This document shows, piece by piece, positions 51,851 to 63,605 of a DNA stretch of 64,000 bases. The stretch is from NCBI GenBank assembly GCA_964019695.1, contig OZ026522.1:74865601-74929600 (forward strand). Direction: 5' to 3'. The notes under the pieces are model-generated. The model saw nothing but the letters and a program-made list of their open reading frames with translations, was not told the origin of the DNA and did not search any database. Source of the stretch: Loripinus fragilis. Lineage: Eukaryota > Mollusca > Bivalvia > Lucinida > Lucinidae. Made by a program: the position numbers and the translations under genes. How positions within the stretch are numbered: position 1 is the stretch's first letter; each line of letters begins with the position of its first letter.

Positions 51851-54588
51851 ACAGTGACACACATTAGAGTCAAAATTTGTAACCTGATTCCGAACTTATT
51901 GTAATTATTAATGTAAATCAAAAACTCCAGCTCTTGGTCTGTAGACCTGCTGATCAAGGACTGTCCTGGCTCAGTGTGTGTCACTCTGTTACTGTGCGGT
52001 ACAATACAGTATCTATATGTGTTCTTTTTTCCGTGGTTTTTCTTCTGATATACTGTCAATGTTTCACAAAACGGATACTATTTACTGGACATATAGAATG
52101 GGATTTAACTAAAAAGTATCAGGTATGTAAGAAGACCTATTACCCTTCTCTTTTATTCAGGTTGCCTTCTGGCATACAATAATCCTATCATGATGTTAAC
52201 TTTATAAAGAAATAAGTCATGATGACATGTATGCAGGTAAATACGGTTTACAAGTAGTACCCACCCTTTCCCTGCTGAGAGGGTCTAATCTTAAGATAGA
52301 GGCTGAGGAAATCGTGCAGACGCCAACCAGCCTGTTTCTGCTGGCTGATTGGGATCTATATTGTTACTTTCTGCAGTAGTTTTGTCAAACACAGGGAGCA
52401 CTTGGTTTACTACACTACACTTAAACCCTGTCCTGCTTGTTCGTAGATTACTTCAGCAGGGAATATGTGGCAAAATAATATTTTTTTGTGAATGGACTGG
52501 ATCGGCTTAACTGTAACTGTTATGAGTAAACCATAGATTTCATGATCCTTTGTAGACTGGAAGCCCCTTAATGAGTGCTTTTGTAAACTGTGAGGACCCT
52601 GAAGAAATGCCAAAGAGTGTGGTCTGCCATCAAGGTCTTCACAGTTTGCGATGACAAAATTGATCCTCAGAGAAAGAAAGACTAATGACCTGTGGACCAT
52701 TTTTACCCAACTTAATGAAAGACCCATTCGTCTACAAAGGACTGACTGATTTTTCCACTACTGTGACACACATATTAATTTTTGGCTGACCCAGACTAGG
52801 TCACCTTGGTATTGACCATCTTTGACTAGCAACTGATAAAAATGCACAGTGTAACCATGTCTTTGACGGCCAGGATCTACAATAGTTACTAAAAGTATAA
52901 ATGTACATATAGTTGCAAATGCACATTCTGGCCCGTGCCTCAGTGCACTGCATACCAACATCACTGGTAGGCCTGAGCAATTGGTATCAACCTGGATCGG
53001 CCCACTCCTAATGGAAATATCTGGTCTGTGTTTACACTAATTGTCAGATGGTATCTACATTTCTGGTTCATCAATGGAAGTGAGTACGATTGGTTATACA
53101 CTGTGCATTTATCTGTTTTGTGTTTTTCGAAGTCTGGGATATTTTAAAACAGGGAAAACAATGTTATCTATAATCAACAAAGTCCTAATTATCAGCAGAT
53201 CCCTTGATGAGTGTTCATGTTAGGTGGGGATCTAACTTGGTGAGAAAACAGTCTGGATCCTGATCAGCTGGCTTCACCAGAAGTCAACTAATCTGGTTTT
53301 ATACTGCCTTCTGGCATATACAATAATCCTATCATGATGTTAACTTTATAAGGAAATAAGTCATGATGACATGTATGCAGGTAAATACGGTTTACAAGTA
53401 GTAACCACCCTTTCCCTGCTGAGAGGGTCTAATTTTAAGATAGAGCCTGAGGAAATTGTGCGGATGCCAACCAGCCTGCTTCTGCTGGCTGATTGGGATC
53501 TACACTGTTACTTTCTGCGTGTTTTTTTCAAACACGGGGAACACTTGGTTTATTACACTACACTTAAACCCTGTCCTGCTTGATCGTAGATTACTTCAGC
53601 AGGGGTTTCATTAAGTTTTTTGGCATCCAGGCATCAAGGCAAAGTAGGCAGGTGATTTGACAGTATTTGCCTATAAACTCTATACAAATTAATCAAAAGT
53701 AGCAGGGGAAACATGCCCAAGTAGAAGGGGAAAATCCCCGCCTCCCTCCTCTTAATGAAAGCCCTGCTTCAGCAGGGAATATGTGGTAAAATACTATTTT
53801 TTGTGAATGAACAGGTTACACTGCACATTTATCTGTTCAGTGTTGTTCAAACTATGGGTTAAGCAGGGTAAACAATGGTATTTACAAACAATAAAGTCCT
53901 AATTACCAACCAATCCTTTGGTGAATGTTCATGCTATGTGGGGAGCTAACATGGCAAAAAAACAGTCTGGATCCTGATCAGCTGGCTTCACCAGAAGTCA
54001 ACTAAGCTGGCTTTATACTGTTTTGAAATGAGAATCTTGAACATGCCTATTGAACATTTAATAGGTCAATACGATGAAATGTATACCTTGACTAGCAACT
54101 GATAAAAATGCACAGTGTAAAACATGCCTTTGATGGTCAGATCTACAATAGTTATCAAAAGTGTAAATGGACATATAGTTGCAAATGCACATTCCGGCCC
54201 GTGCCTCAGTACATTACAAACCAACAGCACTACAGTACTGGCTAGACCAACAGGCCTGAGCAATTGGCATCAACCTGGATCAGCCTACTTCTAATGGAAA
54301 TGTCTGGTCTGTGTTTACGCTAATTGTCAGATGGTATTTACATTTCTAGACCCTCAATTGAAGTGAATGGACTGGTTGCACAGTGTTGTTCGAAGTCTGG
54401 GATAAGCAGGGAAAAAGATGGTATCAGGGCTTCAGATTTTTTTCAAGATTGGTGGGCCAAAGTGACCCATGGGGCGTTTTCTGAAATGATGGGCCCAAGC
54501 ATATCAAACTACTCACAGTTGACGTTTGGGTGATGTGCTTTGCCTACATGCTGGCACAGACACTTGTATGCAAATGTGAGCCGCAGTG

Positions 54589-54804
54589 CATGATTTCCAA
54601 CAGTGTGGCATTTTGACAAGTGTAGACTCGGAGGAGCCTGTGCAGCCCCCTTTTGGGCTTAGAGACTCCGAGTGATGTTTGATCGGTGGCCTAAGGGTCA
54701 AGAGTGTTCAAGTGACAAGCAAAGGCTCAGACCAGACTGCGCGTATGCGCAGGCTGATCTGAGGCTTTGCAGGTCGCTTATACCACATTGTTGGAAGCCT
54801 TGTG
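54589..54804. mobile_element. 'CATGAGATTTCCAACA' MITE inside the LINE 5' region
   Basis: 'catgatttccaacagtgtgg' left, 'ccacattgttggaagcct' right, inner 'gcgtatgcgc'. Followed at once by a worn 'CAGTAAAACC' family copy at 54837-55024. Host MITEs lie within the LINE insertion. Confidence 0.8.
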
Positions 54805-54836
54805 TTGCTGCTCATATGTATATCAAGTACTGATTA

Positions 54837-55024
54837 TACAGTAGACTCTGTCTTGAGTGGCCACTCAGAAAAGAAGACCAATTGTCTCTTAATGCAGGCC
54901 AAAAGTATTGCGGAATGTTTCAAGCCTTCTGCAATGCTTTTGACCTTCATTAAGCTACAATTTGTTATTGGGGTCTTTTCTCTGTCTTTTTTGGGTGGCT
55001 GCTTTAAGACTAGTTTTGCTGTAT
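54837..55024. mobile_element. Palindromic MITE, 'CAGTAAAACC' family, inside the LINE
   Basis: 'tacagtagactctgtcttga' left, 'aagactagttttgctgta' right. Sister of 4449 and 38814. Confidence 0.65.
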
Positions 55025-55544
55025 CAAATACCTACATGTACTTTCTGTTTTGTGGAGTTCAGCTATATTTAATTGTGCTTTTTACACAACTTAAAAGGAT
55101 AGTCCACTGGGCCCACTGCCTTGTAAAGTGATGGGCCATATTTTGAAATCATGGGACAATGACCCGGGCCCACTGTGGGTCTGAAGACAATCAACAAAAA
55201 AAAAACAGTCTGGATCCTGATCAGCTGGCATCACCAGAAGTCAACTAATCTGGCTTTATACTGTTTTGAAATGAGAATCTTGAAGTAGTCATGCACATTG
55301 AGCATTTATTAGGTCAATATGGTAAAATGTATACCCTATTCTGGGATTATATGGACTGATATGTGTAAAATATCAGGAAAATGTTAATTACAGTTATGCC
55401 TTGGACACCTTTACTTACTGGGTCTCATGTCAATATAAAAATAATATTCCAATGGATTAACCATTATCATGCTGATGTTTGAAAGTACACCACACATCAT
55501 CAATTTTAAACAAATTAACTTGCATGATTTGCAATTGGAGTGGA

Positions 55545-55608
55545 AGGCAGTGTGGATCCTGATTAGCAGGCCTCGTAGAAGCCAGCTTATCAGGATCTAC
55601 ACTGCCCC
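55545..55608. repeat. Hairpin repeat, 'cagtgtggatcctgat' type
   Basis: gcagtgtggatcctgattag pairs with the inverse ending gatctacactgc around 'cctcgtagaagc'. Same type as 19007. Confidence 0.7.
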
Positions 55609-55609
55609 A

Positions 55610-57118
55610 CAACAGAATGTAGGGTTCACTAAATGTATACTTTTGATCAGCAAAAGGGACATGTTGTGTGTCTCTGTACCTTAATATAGACCTTGCTATT
55701 AGCAACTGCTCCCAGAAGTAGTCAACTCTTGTATTTCGTTTCGACAAGAGGACTATTCGAGAAGGAGTTTGCAGACTGGACAACTATGGTTCCCTCAAGA
55801 TTCCCTTCTTTTGAAGGGTCTTAAGTGGGGTAACCAAAGTTTTACATTGTTTTGATTGAAAGGATACAAAATGGGTTGAATGTCAGGCATTTCATGCTGT
55901 AGGTCTGGACGGGAACGACATTCAGTCAAACTGACCTCAATTTCAGAACAAATCCTTGATGGTCACCAAAATCAATATTGTTTTTTGATAATTGATCTTT
56001 CTCAAAAATTTTGGTGCCATCAGAATGCACATTTTGGATGCAGATCAGTCCTAATACTTGGTTGGGCCTGACTTGCGACAAAAGTGTTGCTAAAGGCCAT
56101 CAGCAGACAACACAACTAGACAAAAGGCCAATATGGCAAACAGTTTCCACTGAAGGCCAAAAACAGAATACCCTCAGGGAATATTCTGAAATGAGCCAGT
56201 ATAGGACCATAAACAACAAAATCTGCTTTGATTGCAAAATAATCTATTTTAATATACCTTTGTAAGTTAAATGAGTGTTAAACAATTAGCTCGGAATTAG
56301 CTCTCTCCTTGCTGGTGGTGATCTTTGCAAACAGTTTGGACCCAGATCATGACCAGCTAAAAATCGATCCTGATCTGGATCCAAGGCGTTTGGCACAGGT
56401 TTAGTGCTCCCGAAAGAATATTTTGAGAGAGTAAAAGTTGAAAAGACGTAAAGTCAGCAGGTGGCTTCAGGGACAAAAAAATACCCAGCAAGTAAGGAGT
56501 TAAATCTAGCCTAACACATTGTAAATGGACAACATTAAATTTTTGCTCCTGTGTATACATTTATATAAGCATGGATAGCTCTGGTAAGAGCAGGCTAAGC
56601 TAGCTATATAGCTAAGGCCTTGGCTGGCTACCATTGCAATACAAAAGAGATTGCATGCCCTGACTTGAGTGTGATCCTTCATTTAGATAAGTAAAGGATA
56701 GTCCTGCATTGACATATAGATATGCCAGATATGCTTATCTTAACGACATTTTCATTGAACGTATGCACATTGTGTGTACATGCACTTGCATGAACACAGG
56801 GTGTGCCTGCCTTTGATGATGCTTGTACCAATACATATAAATCATGCATATCATATCCCAGTTTGCCCTTAAAACAGTGGTACAGCTGGGTGACCGCTAT
56901 TGGTGAGGTACCTGTATACCATTGACAAAAAACACTGAGTGTATGAAACCTTAAAACTACATCTAAATGCTGCAACCTAATTGTACAAAACTTGTAAGCT
57001 TTTTTTGTATCTATCTATGTTTGGAGAAAGTTCAAAGCTTTCTTGTTTATATTTTTCTATGGTCTTGGATTCTCTACCATCACTCACAGCCTGGCAGCCC
57101 ATCTTTGTGGTAAAATAA
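55610..57118 (+). other. LINE 5' region before the endonuclease/RT frame
   Basis: No ORF1 with recognisable domains. A hairpin-type repeat lies near 56330-56400 ('agtttggacccagatcatga' and near-inverse). The frame at 57119 is preceded by gtggtaaaataa. Confidence 0.5.
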
Positions 57119-60100
57119 ATGTCTGTAAAAATACTTTCTGCTAACTGTCAGGGTATAGGTTCTTTGGAAAAAAGATTGGATGTTCTAAATTACTTGAAAG
57201 ATAGAAAATGTGACATCTATTGCCTTCAAGACACACACACTACCAAATCATCTGAACGTCTGTTTAGGTCTCAGTGGAACAGTGATTGCATTTTTAGCTC
57301 CGGCACATCCAATTCTAGAGGAGTGTCAATACTGTTCAGACAAAACTTAGCTTACAGAATACATGAACACATATCTGACCCAGAGGGAAACTACTTAATT
57401 TGTGACTTAGCAGTTGAAGAAAATAGATTTACCTTAATAAACTTATATGGACCTAACAAAGACACCCCTAATTTTTTTGATAATATTATAAACATAGCTG
57501 AAAGAATAGGAAATGCCAGCTTAATTATATGTGGAGATTTTAACACTGTTCAAAATGAAAAATTAGATTACTTTAACTATAAGACTATCAATAATAAGAA
57601 ATCACATGAAAAAATTTTACAAATTAAGGAAAATTATTGCCTGGTTGACCCCTTCAGAGAAATGTACCCATCATTAAAAAGATACACATGGAGGAAAAAA
57701 TCTCCAATTCAGCAAGCTCGGCTTGATTATTTCCTTGTTTCACAAGATTTACTCACTTCAGTTAACAAATGTTCAATTGAAGGAAGTTATAGATCAGATC
57801 ACTCCATGATTACTCTAGATATATCTTTTGTTCATTTCCAAAAGGGAAAACCCCTTTGGAAACACAATAACTCTCTTTTGAATGATAAAGACTACCTTAA
57901 AGCAATAAATAATAAAATTGATGAAGTTAAAAAACAATATGCATTGCCTGTTTATAATATGGACCAAATTAATAATGTACCAGATGATGAAATCCAATTT
58001 GTAATTAATGACCAACTTTTCCTCGAAACACTTTTAATGGAGTTAAGAGGAAAATCAATCTCATTCTCCAGTTACAAGAAAAAGATAGAAGAACAAAAAG
58101 AAAAAAAAATAATCAGTAACATAGAAACTTTAGAAAGCAACATGTCAAGTGCTAACTTGGAGGAACTTGAAACTTTAAAGGAAGAATTGCAAAACATAAG
58201 AAAAAACAAAATGCAAGGGGTCTTAGTGAGAGCAAGAGCAAAAATCATTGAAGAAGATGAAAAACCCACTAACTTTTTCTGTAATCTAGAGAAACATAAC
58301 TACACTAGTAAAATTATACCTAAATTAGAAACAAATGATGGGAAAATAATAACAGACCAGCAAGAAATTTTAAATGAAACAAAATTGTTTTACGAAAACC
58401 TCTATTCTAACAAAGATAGCCAACTGATTGACATTAATTTGTATGAATTATTTAATAATAAGGATATTAAAAAATTAAATAAAGATGAATCTGACTCAAT
58501 AGAAGGACCAATAACCTATCAGGAAGCTGCTTTAATTCTTAAGGCTATGTCCAATAACCGAAGCCCAGGCTCAGATGGTTTTAGCGCTGAATTTTTTAAA
58601 ATGTTTTGGAAGAAGATGGGTCATTTTGTAGTACGTTCTATTAACTACGGGTTTTCTAAAGGTGAACTATCTATCACTCAAAGAGAAGGAATAATAACTT
58701 GCATACCAAAAGAAAACAAGCCTCGCCACTTTGTTAAAAACTACCGACCTATTTCCCTACTCAATTGTGTATATAAAATAGCTTCTGGAGTCATAGCAAA
58801 CAGAATAAAGGGCACACTGCACAAATTGATACACACTGATCAAACAGGATTTATCGCTGGCAGATACATAGGAGAAAACATCAGACTAATCTATGATATT
58901 ATGCAATATACTGAGGAGAATAGTATACCAGGGCTACTGCTTTCTGTAGACTTTGAAAAGGCCTTCGACTCAGTGTCTTGGTCATTTATATATAAGGTTA
59001 TGGAATTCTTTGGTTTTGGGAACTCTATTATTTCTTGGATAAAAACATTTAACAACAATGTCAAGTTAAGTGTGAACCAATGTGGCAACTTGTCATCCTT
59101 TTTTGGTATAGGCCGCGGATGCCGTCAAGGTGATCCAGTATCAACTTTTCTATTCATCCTCTGTGCGGAGATTTTAGGTTTAATGATCAGAAATAACATG
59201 AACATAAAAGGTATTGTTATAAATGACAAGGAACATAAACTATCTCAATATGCTGACGACACACTATTTCTTTTAGATGGAACAAGTAAATCTCTAAATG
59301 CAACGCTCGATGTTTTGTATGAATATGCACAGTTTTCAGGACTAAAAGTTAACTTCGAAAAAACTCATGCTGTATGGATAGGGGTGAACAAATATAGTAC
59401 AGCATCTATTAAAACAAGGTGGAAACTATCTTGGGGGAAAACCGACTTCAAACTTTTAGGGATAAACTTTCACATTGACTTAGACCAAATGGAAAAGATA
59501 AACTTCAAAGAAAAAATACAAAAAATCAGATCATTAATTAAACTTTGGAACAGACGATATCTTACCCCATTAGGTAAGATAACAGTAATAAAAACACTTC
59601 TACTACCGATATTAAATCACTTGTTTATTTCAATACCAAATCCATCAGAACAAATAATTAAAGAATTGAATAATATATTTTTTTATTTTTTGTGGAATGG
59701 CCCAGCAAAAATTAAACAAAGTGTTGTTGTAAAACAGTACTGTGAAGGTGGACTAAGAATGATAAACCTGAAAGCATTTATAAATAGTATGAAATTAACT
59801 TGGTTAAGAAGAGTAATTTTATCTAATGGTCCTTGGCAATCCATTGTAAATGATACAATAAACTTCAACAAATTATTAGTATTTGGTAGTTGTTATGCTA
59901 ATGATGTTCAAAATAAGATGAAAAATAAATTTTGGATTGATGTACTTCGTGCATACTCAGATGTTCTCCAGCTTTCTGGTGAGAACACTGAATATTACAT
60001 TCTCTCAAGTCCAATTTTCTACAACAATACCATCACAATTGGTAGCAAACCGATATATATAAAAGAATGGGATCAGAAAGGAGTTAAAAATATAAATGAT

Positions 60101-60901
60101 CTGGTACATGAAAATGGTGATTTTTTCACGCAAAATGAATTTGAACACACTTTCAATATAAAAACTAATTTTGTTCAATACCTAGGCTTAAAGCGAGCAA
60201 TAGTGGCATATGCAAGAACACATAATGTTATAAGCTTTTCTAAAAAACTACATATGCCATTACTGCCTGCAAATATACACCTCCTAATTAAATCCAAGAA
60301 GGGAGGGAATGATTTCTATACAATCCTAAACCAAAATTTAGATAAACCTACATCCCAGCATAAATGGAATAAAGTTTACAATATTGAAGAAGAAAATTGG
60401 AAAGCAATCTACTCTTCTCCTTTTAAACTTTCTTTAGGAACAAAAATGCAATGGTTTCAAACAAGAATAAATCACCGAATTCTACCAACTAAAAAGTATC
60501 TATATAACATGAAGTATGTACCAAGTCCAAGGTGTAGCTTTTGTCAAGAGGAAGAAACAATAAATCATATGCTCTGGCAATGCCAGGAATCTCAAAACCT
60601 ACTTAGAGATTTCAAAAGATGGCTCAATAACAACAATATTAATCTGAGATTTCTTGAAGAATTATTTATATTTAATATAGGGAGTATATACTCGTCAGCA
60701 GACTTGCATATCTTTATTATTGTCAAATATTATATATTTGCTGCAAAACGTCTCAACCTCCCCCTATCCATAGTAGCATTGCAAAATAAAGTAAAGCACT
60801 CTTACATTCTAATGCAACATACAGCTACAAGTAAAGGCTATTTAGATAAATTTGAAACCACATGGAGCAAATACAAAGACCTAATAAATACAATTCATTG
60901 A
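57119..60901 (+). CDS. L1/Tx1-type LINE ORF2: endonuclease-reverse transcriptase
   Basis: 1,260 residues, no internal stop. APE endonuclease at about 1-235: SANCQG (Asn9), CLQDTH (Asp38 where Glu is usual), CGDFN and SDHSMI at its end. RT at about 490-770: PISLLNCVYKI, VDFEKAFDSV (Asp611) and YADDT (711-714). C-terminal cysteine knuckle CSFCQEEETINHMLWQC (Cys1139, Cys1142, His1150, Cys1155), typical of L1/Tx1. The frame is Lys/Asn/Ile-rich and AT-rich, unlike the GC-richer LINE at 33469. The Met at 57119 is where the conserved endonuclease begins. Probably active recently, given the nested position and the long A tail. Confidence 0.95.
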   Translation: MSVKILSANCQGIGSLEKRLDVLNYLKDRKCDIYCLQDTHTTKSSERLFRSQWNSDCIFSSGTSNSRGVSILFRQNLAYRIHEHISDPEGNYLICDLAVEENRFTLINLYGPNKDTPNFFDNIINIAERIGNASLIICGDFNTVQNEKLDYFNYKTINNKKSHEKILQIKENYCLVDPFREMYPSLKRYTWRKKSPIQQARLDYFLVSQDLLTSVNKCSIEGSYRSDHSMITLDISFVHFQKGKPLWKHNNSLLNDKDYLKAINNKIDEVKKQYALPVYNMDQINNVPDDEIQFVINDQLFLETLLMELRGKSISFSSYKKKIEEQKEKKIISNIETLESNMSSANLEELETLKEELQNIRKNKMQGVLVRARAKIIEEDEKPTNFFCNLEKHNYTSKIIPKLETNDGKIITDQQEILNETKLFYENLYSNKDSQLIDINLYELFNNKDIKKLNKDESDSIEGPITYQEAALILKAMSNNRSPGSDGFSAEFFKMFWKKMGHFVVRSINYGFSKGELSITQREGIITCIPKENKPRHFVKNYRPISLLNCVYKIASGVIANRIKGTLHKLIHTDQTGFIAGRYIGENIRLIYDIMQYTEENSIPGLLLSVDFEKAFDSVSWSFIYKVMEFFGFGNSIISWIKTFNNNVKLSVNQCGNLSSFFGIGRGCRQGDPVSTFLFILCAEILGLMIRNNMNIKGIVINDKEHKLSQYADDTLFLLDGTSKSLNATLDVLYEYAQFSGLKVNFEKTHAVWIGVNKYSTASIKTRWKLSWGKTDFKLLGINFHIDLDQMEKINFKEKIQKIRSLIKLWNRRYLTPLGKITVIKTLLLPILNHLFISIPNPSEQIIKELNNIFFYFLWNGPAKIKQSVVVKQYCEGGLRMINLKAFINSMKLTWLRRVILSNGPWQSIVNDTINFNKLLVFGSCYANDVQNKMKNKFWIDVLRAYSDVLQLSGENTEYYILSSPIFYNNTITIGSKPIYIKEWDQKGVKNINDLVHENGDFFTQNEFEHTFNIKTNFVQYLGLKRAIVAYARTHNVISFSKKLHMPLLPANIHLLIKSKKGGNDFYTILNQNLDKPTSQHKWNKVYNIEEENWKAIYSSPFKLSLGTKMQWFQTRINHRILPTKKYLYNMKYVPSPRCSFCQEEETINHMLWQCQESQNLLRDFKRWLNNNNINLRFLEELFIFNIGSIYSSADLHIFIIVKYYIFAAKRLNLPLSIVALQNKVKHSYILMQHTATSKGYLDKFETTWSKYKDLINTIH

Positions 60902-61758
60902 CTGAACAAAACCCTGGACAAAAGCAGATCTACATAGAAACAAAACAAAATTTATTACATAAATAAAGAGCCAATGGTGCTGCCATGCTGTGAGAAAATA
61001 GGTTGTCTGAGATCCATTTTTTTTTTTATTATTATTATTATTTTTTTGTTAAAATGTATCTTTTCCATTTGACTCTCCTGTCATCTCATATGCATGGCAA
61101 TAAAGGTATTTACCCTAAATATTCAGACACACTGATTTAATAGTATACCCTAAACAATTGCTGCCTCAGTAAGTATAGACCCTTTAGCAATATATAAGAG
61201 GGCAAGTAAAAGGTGATAACAAAATGAAATGCAATGCAGACCCAGAATTATCAAGTTAATTCCTTATATTGAACTTTGAGCAAGGTCTGCACTGCTTGAC
61301 TCAAAATATCTGTCTGGATGTAGAGGGTAGGTGCATAAATTGCCTTGAATGTACTTTATATGATGTTTTTCTATAGCACAAGCAAGAGGGTGCCATGATT
61401 AACACATTTTACCCAACAAGTGAATTCTCCCACTAGCATGAAGTATCTGAGACTGTGCTCATTACACTTGTTGGATTGAGTGTGATAATTTTAAGGCTTT
61501 TTCAAATGACTACATGGATTCACCAACAATCTATTACACGATCCATCAAAATACTAAAACACATGGGAAAAACACCCTCGTGGTTGTGTACAACTGTCTC
61601 GAAATCGCTTAAAAAATGCATGATAGATGAATGAAAGAGGTGAGCAAGCGTAGTAATTAACCATCAAAATACCATATCTGTAGTTTGTAAGGCATGCAGG
61701 GGGATGGCCCTCCCCGACCCTCTGTATGTCAGATGACGGGGAGAATAAAGTGTTAAAA

Positions 61759-61761
<3 letters not shown>
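60902..61761 (+). other. LINE 3' UTR
   Basis: Contains a T-rich/attatt tract at 61018-61048, a diverged hairpin at about 61230-61300 ('cagacccagaattatcaagt'), and AATAAA at 61744-61749. No coding. Confidence 0.7.

Positions 61762-61797
<36 letters not shown>
61762..61797 (+). repeat. Poly(A) tail of the LINE
   Basis: Run of about 36 A directly before the right-hand target duplication. Poly-lysine and poly-phenylalanine open frames across it are artefacts. Confidence 0.95.
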
Positions 61798-61798
<1 letters not shown>

Positions 61799-63600
61799 AT
61801 TCAGCCTCCAACGTAGGAGGGGACACAAGAGACGATTCTGCAAAAAACAATCTATATTTAGAATCTCAGAATCACTCTTTTGCGTCAATAATGGGGTTGT
61901 TCGTTCGAAGTTCACAAAAATAGAAATAATTTCAGTGGTCTTACTCTTTTAAATTACAACCTAACCCCATAAGCGCGCGATTAGCCCTCACCTGTGGGTG
62001 TATGGCTAACGGCTCCCATGCGGTTAGGATGGATCGGCTCTTCTAAATATCCACACTTCAAATTATATAATAGAGAAGTATTTTTAGTGACTGGCCTATG
62101 TCAGCGCTAAACAATACCTCTTATGCCAAACGAACAAACCCATACGTAACAAACTCTTCTATACACTGTCGTAACGTCACCCTGGTTGAGACGCTATCGC
62201 AGCCGAAACATCCAGATCCCGTGGCCCTTTTTCCCTTCAAGGTCACGTTATCTAGATAGTTTCGAGGTTTACAAATACTGATACCAATTCTCTTAAAATT
62301 CCAGGAAAAAGGTTGAACAGTGTGGTGCCGACGTAACGTTTGGACGTTTACGTCGGACATCACCCTGCCCACGCACTCTTTTCGTACATGTATAACGTAT
62401 CAGTTGTAAACAACTAATTATGACCTCTCGGCAAAAAATATTTACATCAATATTGAGAGATTACATTCTGCTGTTTTATGTGTGTAAAACCGTACAATGC
62501 TTTCTTACATTTATTTTGGTGTAACACAAAATATTTTACATTTACTTTGGTGTAACGAAAATATCTTACATTTACTTTGGTGTAACAAAAAAAAAATATT
62601 TTACATATACTTTGGTGTAACATTACACCTACCTAAAAACATACATGTCAGCTATCACCTTATTTATGTAAGTGTGTTGTAGTGTATGCACCTAACCCTT
62701 ATTCTTATATGCGTCAGATATAACTCGAGGTGACACATACAGGTCGCTACAGAAAGTCGATTATCACTGGCAGTTAAATCGTCTTTCCAACAACGCCGTA
62801 CAAATCACAACAATTTAAAATCTAGCTGCTAAAATTGTTTTTCACCTATCGGTCCCTGGTAAATCTTTCAGCATGCCATTATAGTTTTAGGTGCAGGCCC
62901 GACATGGCCTGTGACTACTTTTGTCCGAAATAACCCGACGAGTCTATCCGGACAGCTTTTACTATAGCCGCAAGAATGGTCCCAGCAGATATTTAGGCAA
63001 TACGCATGTGCGTAACTTCATACGCAAGTGCGTAACAATCGCTATTTTCACCGAAAAAACGGGACGTTATTGATAACACCCGAAAGAACTCATACACGGA
63101 ATGCTGGCCGATTCAACAGACGACAAAATAGAAAACGAGTGACTTATTATTTCAATACAATGTGACATGCTAGAGACATCGCGATTCAATGCAATTACAC
63201 GAATCGCCATCGCCCTGTCATGTACAATATCAACACAGTAACAATATATATAACTTCACGTACCTTTTATAATAATGAATAGCATCTCTATATCGAACCT
63301 TTCAACGGTATGTTTAAAATGTCCCCTAACAAGAATGGGAAATTCCATCCTTTAAATATTGAAAAACGCACAAGATTTCCGAGATATTCAAGAAGAATAA
63401 GGAAAACGTGCAAGCGTTGATAAATATAGATACAATGAATTCCATCTCAGACAAACCGACCTTTTATTGGGACTATCAATAGAAAGAGTACCGTATCATG
63501 GTTCGAATAGGTGACCAGGTGCATACCTAAACCACTGCGTATTTGTGCGTATACGCAACCATAGCTGATTCTGTTATTCCAGCCATTCTGTATCGTAACA
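61797..63600 (-). repeat. Gypsy 5' LTR, second piece
   Basis: After the repeated acattcagcctcc it matches 43796-45586 in length exactly (1,791 nt) with about nine noticed substitutions (for example gagtctatcc for gagtccatcc). Ends gtatcgtaaca and is followed by the ctgat duplication. Confidence 0.95.
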
Positions 63601-63605
63601 CTGAT

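Larger units (their letters stand above)
52190..55300 (+). repeat. Tandemly duplicated segments in the LINE 5' region
   Basis: Block 52190-52460 ('catgatgacatgtatgcagg', 'ccctttccctgctgagaggg') recurs at 53330-53600. Block 52826-53060 ('gcacattctggcccgtgcct', 'gtttacactaattgtcagat') recurs at 54090-54340. 'agtctggatcctgatcagct' occurs at 53252, 53964 and 55206. Spacing is about 1.1-1.3 kb, suggesting monomers like those of some L1 promoters. Confidence 0.75.
51851..61796 (+). mobile_element. L1/Tx1-like LINE, nested in the Gypsy LTR
   Basis: A 9,946-bp insertion flanked by the 13-bp duplication acattcagcctcc (51838-51850 and 61797-61809), with an AATAAA at 61744 and a run of about 35 A at its 3' end. 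One intact 1,260-codon frame. The 5.3 kb before it lacks an ORF1 and is built from repeated segments. Because the duplication brackets everything, the whole 9.9 kb entered as one unit, or grew after insertion. Confidence 0.93.
43037..63600 (-). mobile_element. Gypsy (Ty3) LTR retrotransposon, Gmr1-like, with a LINE inside one LTR
   Basis: Two LTRs of exactly 2,550 bp each (the right one after removing the nested insertion), 5-bp target duplication ctgat at 43032-43036 and 63601-63605, tRNA-Leu-type primer site and a purine tract before the left LTR. The coding strand is minus, antisense to TEP. I count about 12 differences between the LTRs by eye (roughly 0.5%), so insertion was recent. The host intron would be about 3.3 kb without it and the nested LINE. 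Confidence 0.95.

Noticed and set aside
61554..61923. Frames with poly-Phe or poly-Lys
   Set aside because: They cross the LINE poly(A) tail.
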